Assembly (NCBI GenBank): GCA_041398965.1
Contig: JAWKTT010000020.1
Span: forward strand, 34,100-98,099
DNA length: 64,000 bases
Direction of reading: 5' to 3'
Source: JAWKTT01 sp041398965
GTDB taxonomy: Bacteria; Planctomycetota; Planctomycetia; Planctomycetales; Planctomycetaceae
This document shows, piece after piece, positions 51,158 to 60,639 of this stretch (the stretch's first letter is position 1; the number at the start of each line of letters is the position of its first letter). The position numbers were made by a program, and so were the translations under genes. A model generated the notes under the pieces. That model was not told where the DNA came from. It saw only the letters and a program-made list of their open reading frames with translations, and made no database searches.

Positions 51158-53347
51158 ATGCTCCCTGTTTCCCTGGCGTTGTTCTGGCATCAGCACCAAC
51201 CCTATTATCCGGACGATTTAACCGGCGAAGTCCTCATGCCTTGGGTCCGCCTGCATGGGACAAAAGACTACATCGGCATGGCGCTGCATATTCTGGAGGT
51301 TCCAGAGTTTCGCTGTACCATCAATCTGGTCCCGAGCTTGCTCGTGCAGATTCAGCGGTATGTTGACGGCGGGAGCGATTTGCATCTGGACATGTCTCGT
51401 CGACCAGTCGACGGGCTGAGTGAAGCGGACGCCTGCTATTTGCTCGACAACTTCTTTATGGCCAATCCCGACTCGATGGTGCATCCGTACCCGCGCTATC
51501 AGAAGTTGCTGCAAAAGCGCAATCTTGGTCATGATGCTGCCACCAAGGCCCTCAGTCGATATTCGGACGATGAACTCCGCGACTTGCAGGTGTGGAACAA
51601 TCTCACCTGGATTCACGAGCTCGTCTTCGAGCGAGACAGCGACCTTGCCGCGTTTCGCCAGAAGGGTGAAGGCTGGACCGAAGACGAGAAGCAATGGCTA
51701 CTCGAACGTCAGCGACAACTGATGGCCGAGATCATTCCACTTCATCGCCAACTGATGGAAGGGGGCCAGGTCGAACTGACGACGACGCCGTTCTATCATC
51801 CCATTTTACCGCTACTGTGGGACAAGCGATCGGCCCGACAAGCAATGCCGACCTGCGAACTCCCCCGACACATGGACCGGTATCCGGAAGATGTCCACCG
51901 GCATCTGAAAGCGGCAGTCGACTATCATACGAAGATGTTTGGTGCTCCGCCAAAAGGAATGTGGCCGTCCGAAGGGTCGGTATCGCAGGAAATTCTCGCC
52001 TCCATCGCGAATGTGGGAATCGAGTGGATCGCGACCGATGAGCAGATTCTCGAACGATCGACCGATGGACTTGTCTCTCGCGATTCTCAGGGACATTCCC
52101 GGCATCCCGAGAAACTGTACTGTCCCTGGCGAGTCGAAGAAGAGGGGCGAAACCTGCAAATCATTTTCCGCGATCATGGCTTAAGTGATCAGATTGGCTT
52201 TCACTATCAACGGAGCAATCCTCAAGCTGCCGCCGACGATTTGCTCGGACGAGTCTTTGGCATCGGGCAGGCGGTCGCCCGCATTCAACCCGATCGCCCT
52301 GCTCTCGTTCCTATCATCTTGGATGGCGAGAACTGTTGGGAACACTACCCCGATGGAGGGGTGAAGTTTCTGCGCCGTCTGTATCGCGAAGCCGCGTCGC
52401 GACCCGAGATCAATCCGGTGCGAGTCTCTGACCATCTGGAGAAGTATCCGGCTCAAGACCGCATCAACAAGCTCTTTTCAGGAAGCTGGATTTTCCACAA
52501 CTTTGCAATCTGGATTGGTCATGCAGAAGATCGAACGGCGTGGGACGCTCTCCATGAGACACGCAAGTTTCTCAAGAAGGCCGAATTCCAGGGGGCCGTC
52601 TCTGCAGATCGAATCGCTCAGGCTTGGAAGGAGATCGACATTGCTGAGGGGAGCGACTGGTTCTGGTGGTATGGAGACGACCATAGCTCCGACCTTGATG
52701 CGATGTTCGATCAACTCTTCCGGCGTCATTTAGAAAATGTCTATCGATTGCTCGGCACATCACCACCCGCAATGCTGGCGAAAGCCATCGGCGGAACATC
52801 AACGCATGCATTACATTCGCTACCTCGTAACTTTCTCGATGTACAGATCGATGGAACCACGACCTATTTCGAGTGGGCAGGAGCCGGAACCTTCGTCCCT
52901 GGAAGCGAGCGTGGAACCATGACAATGGTGACCGAGCACTGTGTGGAACAGTTGCATTTCGGTTTCGATGCCAGCCATCTGCTCTTAAGACTTGACGCTC
53001 CAACTGTCGCCTGCGAACAGTTTGCCAATCTTGAGGAGATACGTGTGCGTTTCGTGGAAGCCGACGAAACGGAAGTGCGAGTCGTCGGTTGGAATACTGG
53101 AAAACTCGCCTGCATCGTCCTGCGAAATCAGTCGCAAGTCTTACGGACCGATGCCGTCGCCGCCGTAGGAGATGTGCTGGAGATCGCCGTCCCGCGAGCC
53201 GAACTGAACCTGACAAACGGTGAGTTCGTCAGCTTCTTCATCGAACTTATCGAACGTGGCCAAAGCATCGACCGTGCCCCGGCAGAAGGAATGATCACAA
53301 TCCCCGTTCCCGGCCCCGATTTCGAACATCGAAATTGGCGGGTCTAA
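51158..53347 (+). CDS. Glycoside hydrolase family 57 protein
   Basis: ATG 51158 follows GAGGA by 4 bases; 729 residues; no signal peptide, so cytoplasmic. It starts with the family-57 block VSLALFWHQHQPYYPDD. Other conserved regions are TINLVPSLLVQI, ELTTTPFYHPILPLL, APPKGMWPSEGSVSQEIL with Glu272 as nucleophile, IEWIATDE, and VPIILDGENCWEHYPDGG with Asp389 as acid/base. Members are amylases, 4-alpha-glucanotransferases or branching enzymes, retaining, acting on alpha-1,4-glucans; the C-terminal 200 residues are a beta-rich domain. The long form with this architecture is typical of intracellular glycogen/maltodextrin metabolism; I cannot choose between hydrolase and transferase. It stands alone between a sulfatase and a transporter. 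Confidence 0.92.
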   Translation: MLPVSLALFWHQHQPYYPDDLTGEVLMPWVRLHGTKDYIGMALHILEVPEFRCTINLVPSLLVQIQRYVDGGSDLHLDMSRRPVDGLSEADACYLLDNFFMANPDSMVHPYPRYQKLLQKRNLGHDAATKALSRYSDDELRDLQVWNNLTWIHELVFERDSDLAAFRQKGEGWTEDEKQWLLERQRQLMAEIIPLHRQLMEGGQVELTTTPFYHPILPLLWDKRSARQAMPTCELPRHMDRYPEDVHRHLKAAVDYHTKMFGAPPKGMWPSEGSVSQEILASIANVGIEWIATDEQILERSTDGLVSRDSQGHSRHPEKLYCPWRVEEEGRNLQIIFRDHGLSDQIGFHYQRSNPQAAADDLLGRVFGIGQAVARIQPDRPALVPIILDGENCWEHYPDGGVKFLRRLYREAASRPEINPVRVSDHLEKYPAQDRINKLFSGSWIFHNFAIWIGHAEDRTAWDALHETRKFLKKAEFQGAVSADRIAQAWKEIDIAEGSDWFWWYGDDHSSDLDAMFDQLFRRHLENVYRLLGTSPPAMLAKAIGGTSTHALHSLPRNFLDVQIDGTTTYFEWAGAGTFVPGSERGTMTMVTEHCVEQLHFGFDASHLLLRLDAPTVACEQFANLEEIRVRFVEADETEVRVVGWNTGKLACIVLRNQSQVLRTDAVAAVGDVLEIAVPRAELNLTNGEFVSFFIELIERGQSIDRAPAEGMITIPVPGPDFEHRNWRV

Positions 53348-53703
53348 AATGCAATCGTCTACATAACGTCGACGCGACCGGGAACGTCGCATCGCGACAT
53401 CTGTCGTCCCCTTGAGTGGTGTGTCGTCGCGCTCATGCCCAGTTTTCCTGACGAGGCGTCACGATGTCGTTACTGGCCAATGAAAACGAGCCGATCGTCT
53501 TTCAGTGCATCGCCGTAGTCACCCCCGTAAGGCGGAAGCCCGGCCGGCCGTAACTTGTTTCTCCCACTACTGATTTTCCGACGGGCTGCTAGACTACCAT
53601 TTCTACTCCGGCCGGGAACTACTGTAAGCACGTGGCCATTGCTCGACGTCGCGTACGACCCGTGCGGCCTATGGCGAGAACTTTTCCTGTGCAGCCGAGA
53701 GTC
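53348..53703. other. Intergenic stretch with a weak trace of the dispersed repeat
   Basis: About 350 bases before the MFS start. GATTTTCCGACGGGCTGCTAG at 53572-53592 resembles the right end of the 135-base repeat, but too briefly to call a copy. The MFS reading frame is open from 53632. Confidence 0.4.
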
Positions 53704-55212
53704 ATGTCTGTCCCACCCGCTTCCACTGGCAATTCGCATGACCGCGACGCGAAGGCGACGAGTGCGCCAGAATCGGCGGACGTGGGAATATCCTCCATTG
53801 AGAAGAGTGGTTCGAACGACAGTTCTCGGACATCTGTCACGTCTCGCCTTCCGTCAGATGAATCACTTCGGCTCATTGAGACGGCGGCTCCGAGGAACCT
53901 GTTCCTCCTGGCAGCTTACGAGATCGTGCTCCGAGTCTCTTGGATATTCAAGACGGAGAGCGTCATCATCCCCGCCTTTCTTGACACACTGACCGGGGGG
54001 GCCGGGGTTGCGAGGGGACTGCTGCCCCTGTTAAGCCGAACAGGGCAAAGTATTGTTCCATTGTTGATTGCCGATCGACTTCGCGATGCGCCGCGGAAGT
54101 CGCGATCGTTAGGGCGTTCGACAATGCTGATGTCGCTGCTGTTCAGCCTGGCAGCCCTCATTGCGGCCCTGCGTCCAACTTCGCTCGCTCCTTTTTTGTC
54201 CCCCCTCTTCCTGTTGGTGTATGTCGCCTTTTTCGCAGCGACCGGGGTGAATCAACTGGTCACTGGAACCGTCCAGGGGAAGCTTGTGCGGGTCGATCGT
54301 CGTGGTCGACTTCAAGGAATCAGCGGTGTCCTTGGCTCCGTTGCGGCAATCTCGGCGGCACTTCTCTGGTTGCAACAATGGTTGAACTGGCCCGATGGAA
54401 GTGGCTTCGTGCCGATCTTTGTCTTCACCGCAGCGGGCTTCGCGTTGGCTGCCTTGCTGACTCCGTTATTGATCGAACCTGCGGACACCGCGACTTCACG
54501 GCCCCGGCTGTCATCGCTGCAGTTGTTTCACTCGGCTTGGGCGATTTATTGCAGTGACCAATCATTTCGGCGCGGAGCCCGAGTGGCCATGCTGCTAATC
54601 TCGGTTGTGTTGCTGTTCCCCCACTTTCAGTGGCTCGCCCGTCAGCAGTATGGAGCGGAGCATGATCGGCTGGTGATGTGGGTTGTGGTGCAAAACATCG
54701 GTGTGGCGGTCTTTAGTTCGCTCTTTGGCTGGCTGGCCGACCGATGGGGTAACCGGGTGACGATCCGTTTGCAATGCATCGTCGTCGCGATGGCACCGAT
54801 CGCCGCCATCACTCTCACGCACCCCGCCGTCGATCCCGAATTCGGTCGACAGTGGTACTGGATCGTCTTTCTGCTGTTGGGTGTCAGCCCAGTTGCGATG
54901 CGGACAATCAGCAACTACACGCTCGAACTTGCCCCACCCGCTGAACATCCCCGTTACCTCAGCACGATGCGAATCTGTTATCTGATGCCGTTGCTCCTGG
55001 CTCCCGGCATCGGCCTGCTGCTCGATCTCTTTCCCGCGACCGATCATACGAAGGCAATGGTCGTTTTTGGCATGGTGACGATCGCGATTTCTCTCGGAGG
55101 TGTGCTGACGATTTGGATGGCAGAACCTCGATTCGTCAACGATGAGACGGCATCAATCGAACAGCGATTGAACGCCCAGAACGCCGAACAGGATGTTCGC
55201 GAGACCCCCTGA
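53704..55212 (+). CDS. Major facilitator superfamily transporter
   Basis: Possible starts are GTG 53632, ATG 53671 and ATG 53704; I use 53704 (MSVPPASTGNSHDRD, GAGAG just upstream), giving 502 residues, but the evidence is weak. A Ser/Asp-rich cytosolic leader of about 60 residues precedes the membrane part. About 11-12 hydrophobic helices follow, including MLMSLLFSLAALIAAL, PLFLLVYVAFFAATGVNQLV, VPIFVFTAAGFALAALLTPLL, LLISVVLLFPHFQWLA, WYWIVFLLLGVSPVAM, MPLLLAPGIGLLLDL and VFGMVTIAISLGGVLTIWM. The loop FGWLADRWGNRVTIRL matches the MFS motif after helix 2 of a half. The substrate cannot be told. The following gene is convergent. Confidence 0.82.
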   Translation: MSVPPASTGNSHDRDAKATSAPESADVGISSIEKSGSNDSSRTSVTSRLPSDESLRLIETAAPRNLFLLAAYEIVLRVSWIFKTESVIIPAFLDTLTGGAGVARGLLPLLSRTGQSIVPLLIADRLRDAPRKSRSLGRSTMLMSLLFSLAALIAALRPTSLAPFLSPLFLLVYVAFFAATGVNQLVTGTVQGKLVRVDRRGRLQGISGVLGSVAAISAALLWLQQWLNWPDGSGFVPIFVFTAAGFALAALLTPLLIEPADTATSRPRLSSLQLFHSAWAIYCSDQSFRRGARVAMLLISVVLLFPHFQWLARQQYGAEHDRLVMWVVVQNIGVAVFSSLFGWLADRWGNRVTIRLQCIVVAMAPIAAITLTHPAVDPEFGRQWYWIVFLLLGVSPVAMRTISNYTLELAPPAEHPRYLSTMRICYLMPLLLAPGIGLLLDLFPATDHTKAMVVFGMVTIAISLGGVLTIWMAEPRFVNDETASIEQRLNAQNAEQDVRETP

Positions 55213-55252
55213 TGCGGTTCCGAGCCACAATCACGATCGTTCATTGAGGCGG

Positions 55253-56011
55253 TCAATCAAGGAGTTCACCGGGAACAGGCTCGTCTCGTATGCGAAGATG
55301 TTTTTCGATGAGTTGCTCTAATGAGCGGGACAGGTCTACGTCCGTGTTCTGTTTGAGCAACTCGATCCGTTCTCCTGATCGTAGCAAAACGGAGAGCGGA
55401 TAGGTGTGCGTCGTCCCCCCTTTGCTGGAGTGGTTGGTGACGTGTCGGACGTACATCTGTTTCATCTCATCGACAGAGACGACGCGGTTTCCAGGGGCCG
55501 GGAGTGGTCCGTGTGTCAACCGCAGGTTGTCCCGATTGACTGAGACTGTTGTGCGATTGAGAAACAGGGCAGCGACGAAATAAATCAGCCCAAGGCCAAC
55601 TGCCACATGGATCAGCGGGAAGAGGAGAAAGACGAATCGCATTCCCCCTTCTGGTCCATTGCCGAATAGCGCGATCGAATACCAGACAATCAAGAGCCCA
55701 TTCCAGAAGAGGCAGAATGGGACCATGAAAAACAGGATCGGGGAACGCCAACTCCAAGAGATCGTCAACTCATCGCCGAACTCTTCGACCCGGAGTTTGT
55801 CAGGAATCGCGACGACCGGTTTGATCCCTTGCGGCATCGACGACGACGCTGACGATGTCGACTGGGACGAACCGGCATCGTGCCAGTCGATCTGTTCACG
55901 CGGGACCGTCACCGGCGTCCCGCAGAACTGACAGTAGAACATTCCCCGTCCCTCAGGGATTTCCAACGGCCCATCACAACTCGGGCACTTCAAGGCTCGT
56001 GGGGCACTCAT
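55253..56011 (-). CDS. Zinc-ribbon membrane protein of unknown function
   Basis: The frame reaches 56092; ATG 56011 (MSAPRALKCPSCDGPLEIP) puts the zinc ribbon at the start and has GGAG upstream; 252 residues. The ribbon is CPSC...CQFC (residues 9-31), followed by a Ser-rich linker. Two membrane segments follow: ILFFMVPFCLFWNGLLIVW and VFLLFPLIHVAVGLGLIYFVAALFL. The C-terminal 100 residues are cytosolic-looking with VSVNRDNLRLTHGPLP and SVLLRSGERIELLKQN, similar to short PH-like domains. Such proteins are common in planctomycetes without assigned function. It is convergent with the MFS gene; the sulfatase lies 117 bases upstream. Confidence 0.8.
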   Translation of the reverse strand: MSAPRALKCPSCDGPLEIPEGRGMFYCQFCGTPVTVPREQIDWHDAGSSQSTSSASSSMPQGIKPVVAIPDKLRVEEFGDELTISWSWRSPILFFMVPFCLFWNGLLIVWYSIALFGNGPEGGMRFVFLLFPLIHVAVGLGLIYFVAALFLNRTTVSVNRDNLRLTHGPLPAPGNRVVSVDEMKQMYVRHVTNHSSKGGTTHTYPLSVLLRSGERIELLKQNTDVDLSRSLEQLIEKHLRIRDEPVPGELLD

Positions 56012-56127
56012 CCCTGTTCTGTCTCCAAAGGGCCATGTCGCTCGGCCGCGTGCCGGTGAGACCAACGGCAACGCGACGCGACGCTTAGCCAACGGCCGAA
56101 CCGACCCGTCGAATTTGGGTTGCGAAC

Positions 56128-58017
56128 TTACTTCAAGTTCGACAGCACCTTCTCTTTGAGGCGGTCGCAGTAACTGCCCATCCGACCATTGACCGATTTG
56201 TCCTGCACTGGCAAGGCTTCAATGTCGGCCTTGGCACTCCGCGCTTTCTCTCCGAGATAGTCCAGAGAATTCCAAGCGGAAATCGCGTTGAAAACCCCAT
56301 GCTTCTGGACGTTGGCATACTCGACCAAAATCGGCAACGCAAGTTTGAGGTCTTCTTCGTTGCCAAACCGTGCAAGAGCCTCCGCCGCGACGATGGCCGA
56401 TGGGAGGCCTTTGGACGTCGCCGTCTTGCGTAGTTCGGGTCGAAGTTGTTCAACCGCAGGGGCACCACGCATGAGGACACCGATCGCGGCCCAGTAGTCG
56501 TTGTTGGCCGAGAGATGCACCTTGAGTTCCGGTAACAAGTCGAGTGACCGACTCGCCGTCACCTGTTGTGCAACTCCCGTAACATAAGCAACATCGCCGA
56601 ACGCTGCGAGGTCTTGCATCTTGTCGTATGGGGCCGTTTTGACATTCCATTCGTTGACGATCGCTTCCGGGAAAAAGCCGGTGTCACCAGGGATAGCACA
56701 CCCCTTCGCCAATTTCCCCTTGATCTCTTGATGTTCGGCAGAGTCGGCCAGGTTCATGACTTCATCGGGGTCCGTTGTCAGATCGTATAATTCTTCCGGC
56801 GGCTTCTCGCGCCAGAAGTGTGACTGGGCTTCGTTGAGTTGGCCTTTATCGAACATCTCTTTCCAAACTCGCGTCGTCGGCGTTTGGAACATGTAGTCGA
56901 CGTGCTGACCGCAGGGGCGATGTGGCATGTAGTTCCGAATATAAACATAGCGTCCATCGGTGATCGAGCGGATCATGTCAGGGCGTTCGTCCATGCGACC
57001 CCGAAAACCGTAAAGATATGGCTGCTTCTCGGTTGTCTTCGGTCCAAGGAAAGCGTGACCTTGCAGATGCTCGGGGATGTCCGTGCCGGCCAGGCTCAGG
57101 AGCGTTGGAGCCAGGTCAACGAAGCTCACGAGTCGGTCGGTCGTCCCACCGGCAACATAGTCATCGGGAGCAAGATGCTTCCATTTTTCAGGAATGTAGA
57201 CGATCAATGGAACGTGCAGTCCAGAGTTATAGGGCATCCGTTTCGACCGCGGCATCCCGCTCCCATGGTCGCCGTAATAGAAGACGATCGTATCCTCCGC
57301 CTTTCCCGACTCTTCGAGTTCCTGCAATCGTTTCCCGCAATTCGCGTCCATCATGGTCATGCGGTCGTAATACTGAGCCCAGTCTTTGCGGACCTCTGGG
57401 GTGTCGGGGTGATAAGCCGGGATGCGAACCTTGGCGGGATCGTGAATTTGATCCTTCTCGTTGATCTTGTTCCGAATCTGAGACTCGTGAGAAATGGTGT
57501 CGTTAAAGATCGCAAAGAACGGCTTTCCTTCGGGACAGTTTTTCCAGTGAGCTTTCCCACTCGACTCATCCCACAGATTCGCCGGAGTTTCAACGTTGTA
57601 GTCGGTCTTGCTGTTGTTCGTGCAGTGGTATCCGGCCGCCTTGAGGTACTCGGGATAACACTTGATCTTTTCGGGAAGCTTGACCATCGACCGCATATGC
57701 TCGGCTCCTAATGATGGCGGATACATCCCAGTGATGATCGTCGTCCGAGCCGGCGCACAGACCGGAGCATTCGACCAACACTTCAAATATCGGCACCCCT
57801 TCTTTGCAAAGGCGTCGAGGTTCGGCGTCACCGCGTATGCATCCCCATAACATCCCAACTGCGGGCCGTTATCTTCACTCGTAATCCACAAGATATTCGG
57901 ACGATCTGCCGCACTAAGTGTCGACGGAGAAGCCCCGAACAAACTCATCGCAGCGGCGACGAGTAACAGGGACAATACGTATCGTGAAGTGGGAAAACTA
58001 TGGGTCGACATCAACAT
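56128..58017 (-). CDS. Secreted sulfatase with C-terminal HEAT-like tail (C-A-P-A-R motif)
   Basis: Two close starts (ATG 58017, 58011) precede the signal peptide RYVLSLLLVAAAMSLFGASP; 629 residues from 58017. Sulfatase marks: NILWITSEDNGPQLGCYGD (metal site), WSNAPVCAPARTTIITGMYP with Cys87, DTISHES, EDTIVFYYGDHGSGMPRSKR, and NSGLHVPLIVYIPEKW. The formylglycine core is C-A-P-A-R, not the common C-x-P-S-R; A at the fourth position is known in some sulfatases. The last about 150 residues (LKVHLSANNDYWAAIGVLMR, GLPSAIVAAEALARFGNEEDL) form helical HEAT-like repeats beyond the fold. The propeller gene lies about 90 bases upstream on the same strand, so both may be one transcript. Confidence 0.92.
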   Translation of the reverse strand: MLMSTHSFPTSRYVLSLLLVAAAMSLFGASPSTLSAADRPNILWITSEDNGPQLGCYGDAYAVTPNLDAFAKKGCRYLKCWSNAPVCAPARTTIITGMYPPSLGAEHMRSMVKLPEKIKCYPEYLKAAGYHCTNNSKTDYNVETPANLWDESSGKAHWKNCPEGKPFFAIFNDTISHESQIRNKINEKDQIHDPAKVRIPAYHPDTPEVRKDWAQYYDRMTMMDANCGKRLQELEESGKAEDTIVFYYGDHGSGMPRSKRMPYNSGLHVPLIVYIPEKWKHLAPDDYVAGGTTDRLVSFVDLAPTLLSLAGTDIPEHLQGHAFLGPKTTEKQPYLYGFRGRMDERPDMIRSITDGRYVYIRNYMPHRPCGQHVDYMFQTPTTRVWKEMFDKGQLNEAQSHFWREKPPEELYDLTTDPDEVMNLADSAEHQEIKGKLAKGCAIPGDTGFFPEAIVNEWNVKTAPYDKMQDLAAFGDVAYVTGVAQQVTASRSLDLLPELKVHLSANNDYWAAIGVLMRGAPAVEQLRPELRKTATSKGLPSAIVAAEALARFGNEEDLKLALPILVEYANVQKHGVFNAISAWNSLDYLGEKARSAKADIEALPVQDKSVNGRMGSYCDRLKEKVLSNLK

Positions 58018-58109
58018 GGTCAGGCCAGTTCCATCAAGAGGGGAGACGCAAGAGGCCACTCGACGGCGATGGCGTATGCCGTCAAGTGGCCCCGTTGAAA
58101 GAGTGAGAA

Positions 58110-59615
58110 CTACTCGGCAGCTGGGAAGTAGTTCAGTGTGTAATAGGCTTCTTTGTGCAGTAAATGTACTCCTTGTTCGTTGGTGACACCGTTCGAATGA
58201 AGTTCGTGAATATGGCCTTCCTGCAACCCCTTCACCTTCAGCCGAACCGATTTCCCATCGGGACCGACTGTGGCCGACTCGATCGTCGGCTCGGTGTGAT
58301 CCACTTCCGGAGACCCATAGCTTGATTGATAGATATAGGTAAACGTCTTCATCGAATAGCTGGCGACGTCACCGGCTGTCTTCGGGTCAACAGGATGTGT
58401 AAAGGTCAGTTCGAACCCATCGGGCTTGACTCGCATCTCATGGATCTCGAAGGGGACTTTTCCTGTCCAGTTGATCCGTTCGACGGAGAACGGTTTGTTC
58501 CCTCGAGACCCCCAGCCACGATTCGTCCCGCCGACAAACATGCCCCCCTGTGGGGTCATCTCCAACCCAAGCGTCCCACTGCCGATCCCTTCAAGGAACG
58601 GGAAGCAGACCCCCTGATAATGACCTTGCACCTTCTCAAGGAAAACCCGCATCACCGTGCTGTTGGACTGATCGCCGACAAACATTTGATTCTCAAATGG
58701 ACCAAATTTTCCGGCAGTGGTATCACAAGTAATACCGCTGGCGGACTTCCCCATTGTTGTGTAAGGGAACAATACGACCGGCGGCTCGTACTCGGGAATC
58801 TTCTTCGCTTCCGCCATGAAGCGACTTCCGGAAACCGGTTCCCGAGGGGGCTTCCCCATCACCGCTTCGCACTCTTCATACCACTTCCATCCTCCGGGGT
58901 GTCCCATGAACTTGCCCGGAATCAGATGCTTTAACTCGCATGTCCCGTTCCATGGACCTTGATTGTCGGTGTAGAAAACGTCTCCCACGGCGTTGAAGCC
59001 CATTCCCCCCGGCGACCGAATGCCACTGCAAGTCGGAATGAGTTCCCCCTTCGAATTCACCCGCACACACCAGCCGCGGTACTTGCAGTTTGATGAAAAC
59101 GAACCGGTCAGGCAGAGCGTAATCCAGATGTTTCCCTCCTTGTCAAACTTCGACCCGAACGCATACTCGTGATAGTCGCCGTTCACTTCCCAGCCGTCGT
59201 TGACCACTTCAAAACGGTCGGCAACGCCATCACTGTTGGTGTCCTTAATGCGAGAGAGATCGCATCGTTGAGTGACGTATAGCCAACCTTCCTTCTCCGC
59301 CAGACCGAGCACTTCATGCAGCCCGTGAGCGAAACGACTGAACTGCGTCGCCTTGACTTCAGCTGCGAACGGTTCAGAGATCATCCAGACTTCACCACGC
59401 CGTGAGGCAACGGCCATCTTGCCGTCGGGCATCAGTTGAAACGACGACGCTTCGATCACCGCACCGGCTGGGAGTTCAAACCGTGTGATCGGGTAGTAGT
59501 CAGCTTCTGTCGGATTCGCGACATCGTCCGCCGCCCGAAGTTCGTTCCTCAAGATGTCCGGCGACAACAGGAGACCGAAGAAAAACAAGACCAACAGTGT
59601 CATGCGGCGCATCAT
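58110..59615 (-). CDS. Exported beta-propeller, sorbosone-dehydrogenase-like (paralogue of the 15-kb gene)
   Basis: The frame opens at 59669; ATG 59615 has AAAGG 5 bases upstream and starts the signal peptide MMRRMTLLVLFFFGLLL; 501 residues. The blocks line up one for one with the protein at 15077: SFQLMPDGKMAVASRRGEVW, LSRIKDTNSDGVADRFEVV, YAFGSKFDKEGNIWITLCL, CSGIRSPGGMGFNAVGDVFY, GPWNGTCELKHLIPGKFMGH and GPFENQMFVGDQSNSTVMR, and the shared tail (HKEAYYTLNYFP against HSNAYYTLNEIP). Here the presumed next gene in the transcript is a sulfatase instead of a haem protein. The redox role is inferred from family likeness only. Confidence 0.8.
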   Translation of the reverse strand: MMRRMTLLVLFFFGLLLSPDILRNELRAADDVANPTEADYYPITRFELPAGAVIEASSFQLMPDGKMAVASRRGEVWMISEPFAAEVKATQFSRFAHGLHEVLGLAEKEGWLYVTQRCDLSRIKDTNSDGVADRFEVVNDGWEVNGDYHEYAFGSKFDKEGNIWITLCLTGSFSSNCKYRGWCVRVNSKGELIPTCSGIRSPGGMGFNAVGDVFYTDNQGPWNGTCELKHLIPGKFMGHPGGWKWYEECEAVMGKPPREPVSGSRFMAEAKKIPEYEPPVVLFPYTTMGKSASGITCDTTAGKFGPFENQMFVGDQSNSTVMRVFLEKVQGHYQGVCFPFLEGIGSGTLGLEMTPQGGMFVGGTNRGWGSRGNKPFSVERINWTGKVPFEIHEMRVKPDGFELTFTHPVDPKTAGDVASYSMKTFTYIYQSSYGSPEVDHTEPTIESATVGPDGKSVRLKVKGLQEGHIHELHSNGVTNEQGVHLLHKEAYYTLNYFPAAE

Positions 59616-59816
59616 GCAAACCTTTGTTGTCAATAACAGTCGCCAACCTCGGGCGAACAGGAACACCAAGACATCGCGACGACTCGAAGCCGAACCGCCC
59701 TACAGTCGATTGGAAGTGTATCAACCGGTCGGTAGATGACTCAATGCTCCCGGCGATTTCCGCCCCTTTGTTTTCGGCGAAACAGAGGCGGCATCGCCGT
59801 CAGACGAAAGTCGATG

Positions 59817-60451
59817 TCACCGGCTTTGCACAAGTGCGACTAACTGATCAATGACCGTCGACTCGTCCAGTTCCGTCGTGTCAATAATCAGTGCATCGTC
59901 GGCGGGACGGAGAGGAGCGATGTCTCGCTCGCTGTCCCGGCGGTCGCGATCGGTCTGTTGCAACAAGAGGTCTTCCAATTCGACCATCTCCCCTTTGAGT
60001 TCGAGTTCTCTTTGTCGCCGCATCGCCCGGATTCGGGAGTCGGCAGTCAGATAGAACTTTCGCTCTGCATTAGGAAACACGACCGTTCCTTGATCGCGAC
60101 CTTCACAAACCCAGTCTCCCAGTTGGGCGATCTCTTGTTGCCGCTGCACCCATGACGCCGAACTTGCAGGATCTGTGCGACCCACCGATGCCCCTGTCGT
60201 CGCTGTCATGCGCAATAAATGCGTGACGTCCTCATCATCAAAGAAAGTGCTCGTCCCTTCAAGACGGAGTCGCGCTGTTTAGGCCTTGAACAATATCTCA
60301 TCCCATTGCGACCACTCAATTGCCGCACACAGGCAACCGCGGTGCTCGATACATCGCTCCCGTATCAGTACTGAAATCCCAGTCGTTCGGCCAAAGCTCG
60401 GGCGGCAGTGCTCTTGCCAGTTCCTGCCGGTCCGTCGATCGTCACGATCAT
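59817..60451 (-). pseudogene. cmk: Cytidylate kinase gene interrupted by frameshifts and a stop
   Basis: Cytidylate kinase phosphorylates CMP/dCMP and is normally essential. ATG 60451 begins a perfect N-terminus: MIVTIDGPAGTGKSTAARAL then AERLGFQY, followed at once by a stop. One frame over, DTGAMYRA continues; a further shift gives CAAIEWSQWDEILFKA, then TAA in frame, then RLEGTSTFFDDEDVTHLLRM and, from 60215 down, QQEIAQLGDWVCEGRDQGTV and FYLTADSRIRAMRRQRE to the stop at 59817. So all parts of the enzyme exist but two frameshifts and one stop split them. The total length (635 bases) is near normal, so only a few bases are involved. This is either recent pseudogenisation or sequence error. 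Confidence 0.8.
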
Positions 60452-60639
60452 TGCGTCGACACTGCTCTCCTGTCAAAGCTGATCGATTTGCCGAGCATCA
60501 CACAAAGGCTGAAACGACTCTCTCCTGGCGACACAATCAACAAAGAATAATCACTTGAGTGCCGTCCGATGCGAACGACTGGCGATGACGCATGACGGGA
60601 GAGTCTACGTAATCAGTAAAGACACTCACGAGTGTCTTA

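Noticed and set aside
53572..53592. Further copy of the 135-base repeat
   Set aside because: Only about 20 bases resemble its right end; too short to separate from chance.
56839..57711. 290-residue + strand frame
   Set aside because: Lies wholly opposite the sulfatase at 56128-58017 and shows no family features.
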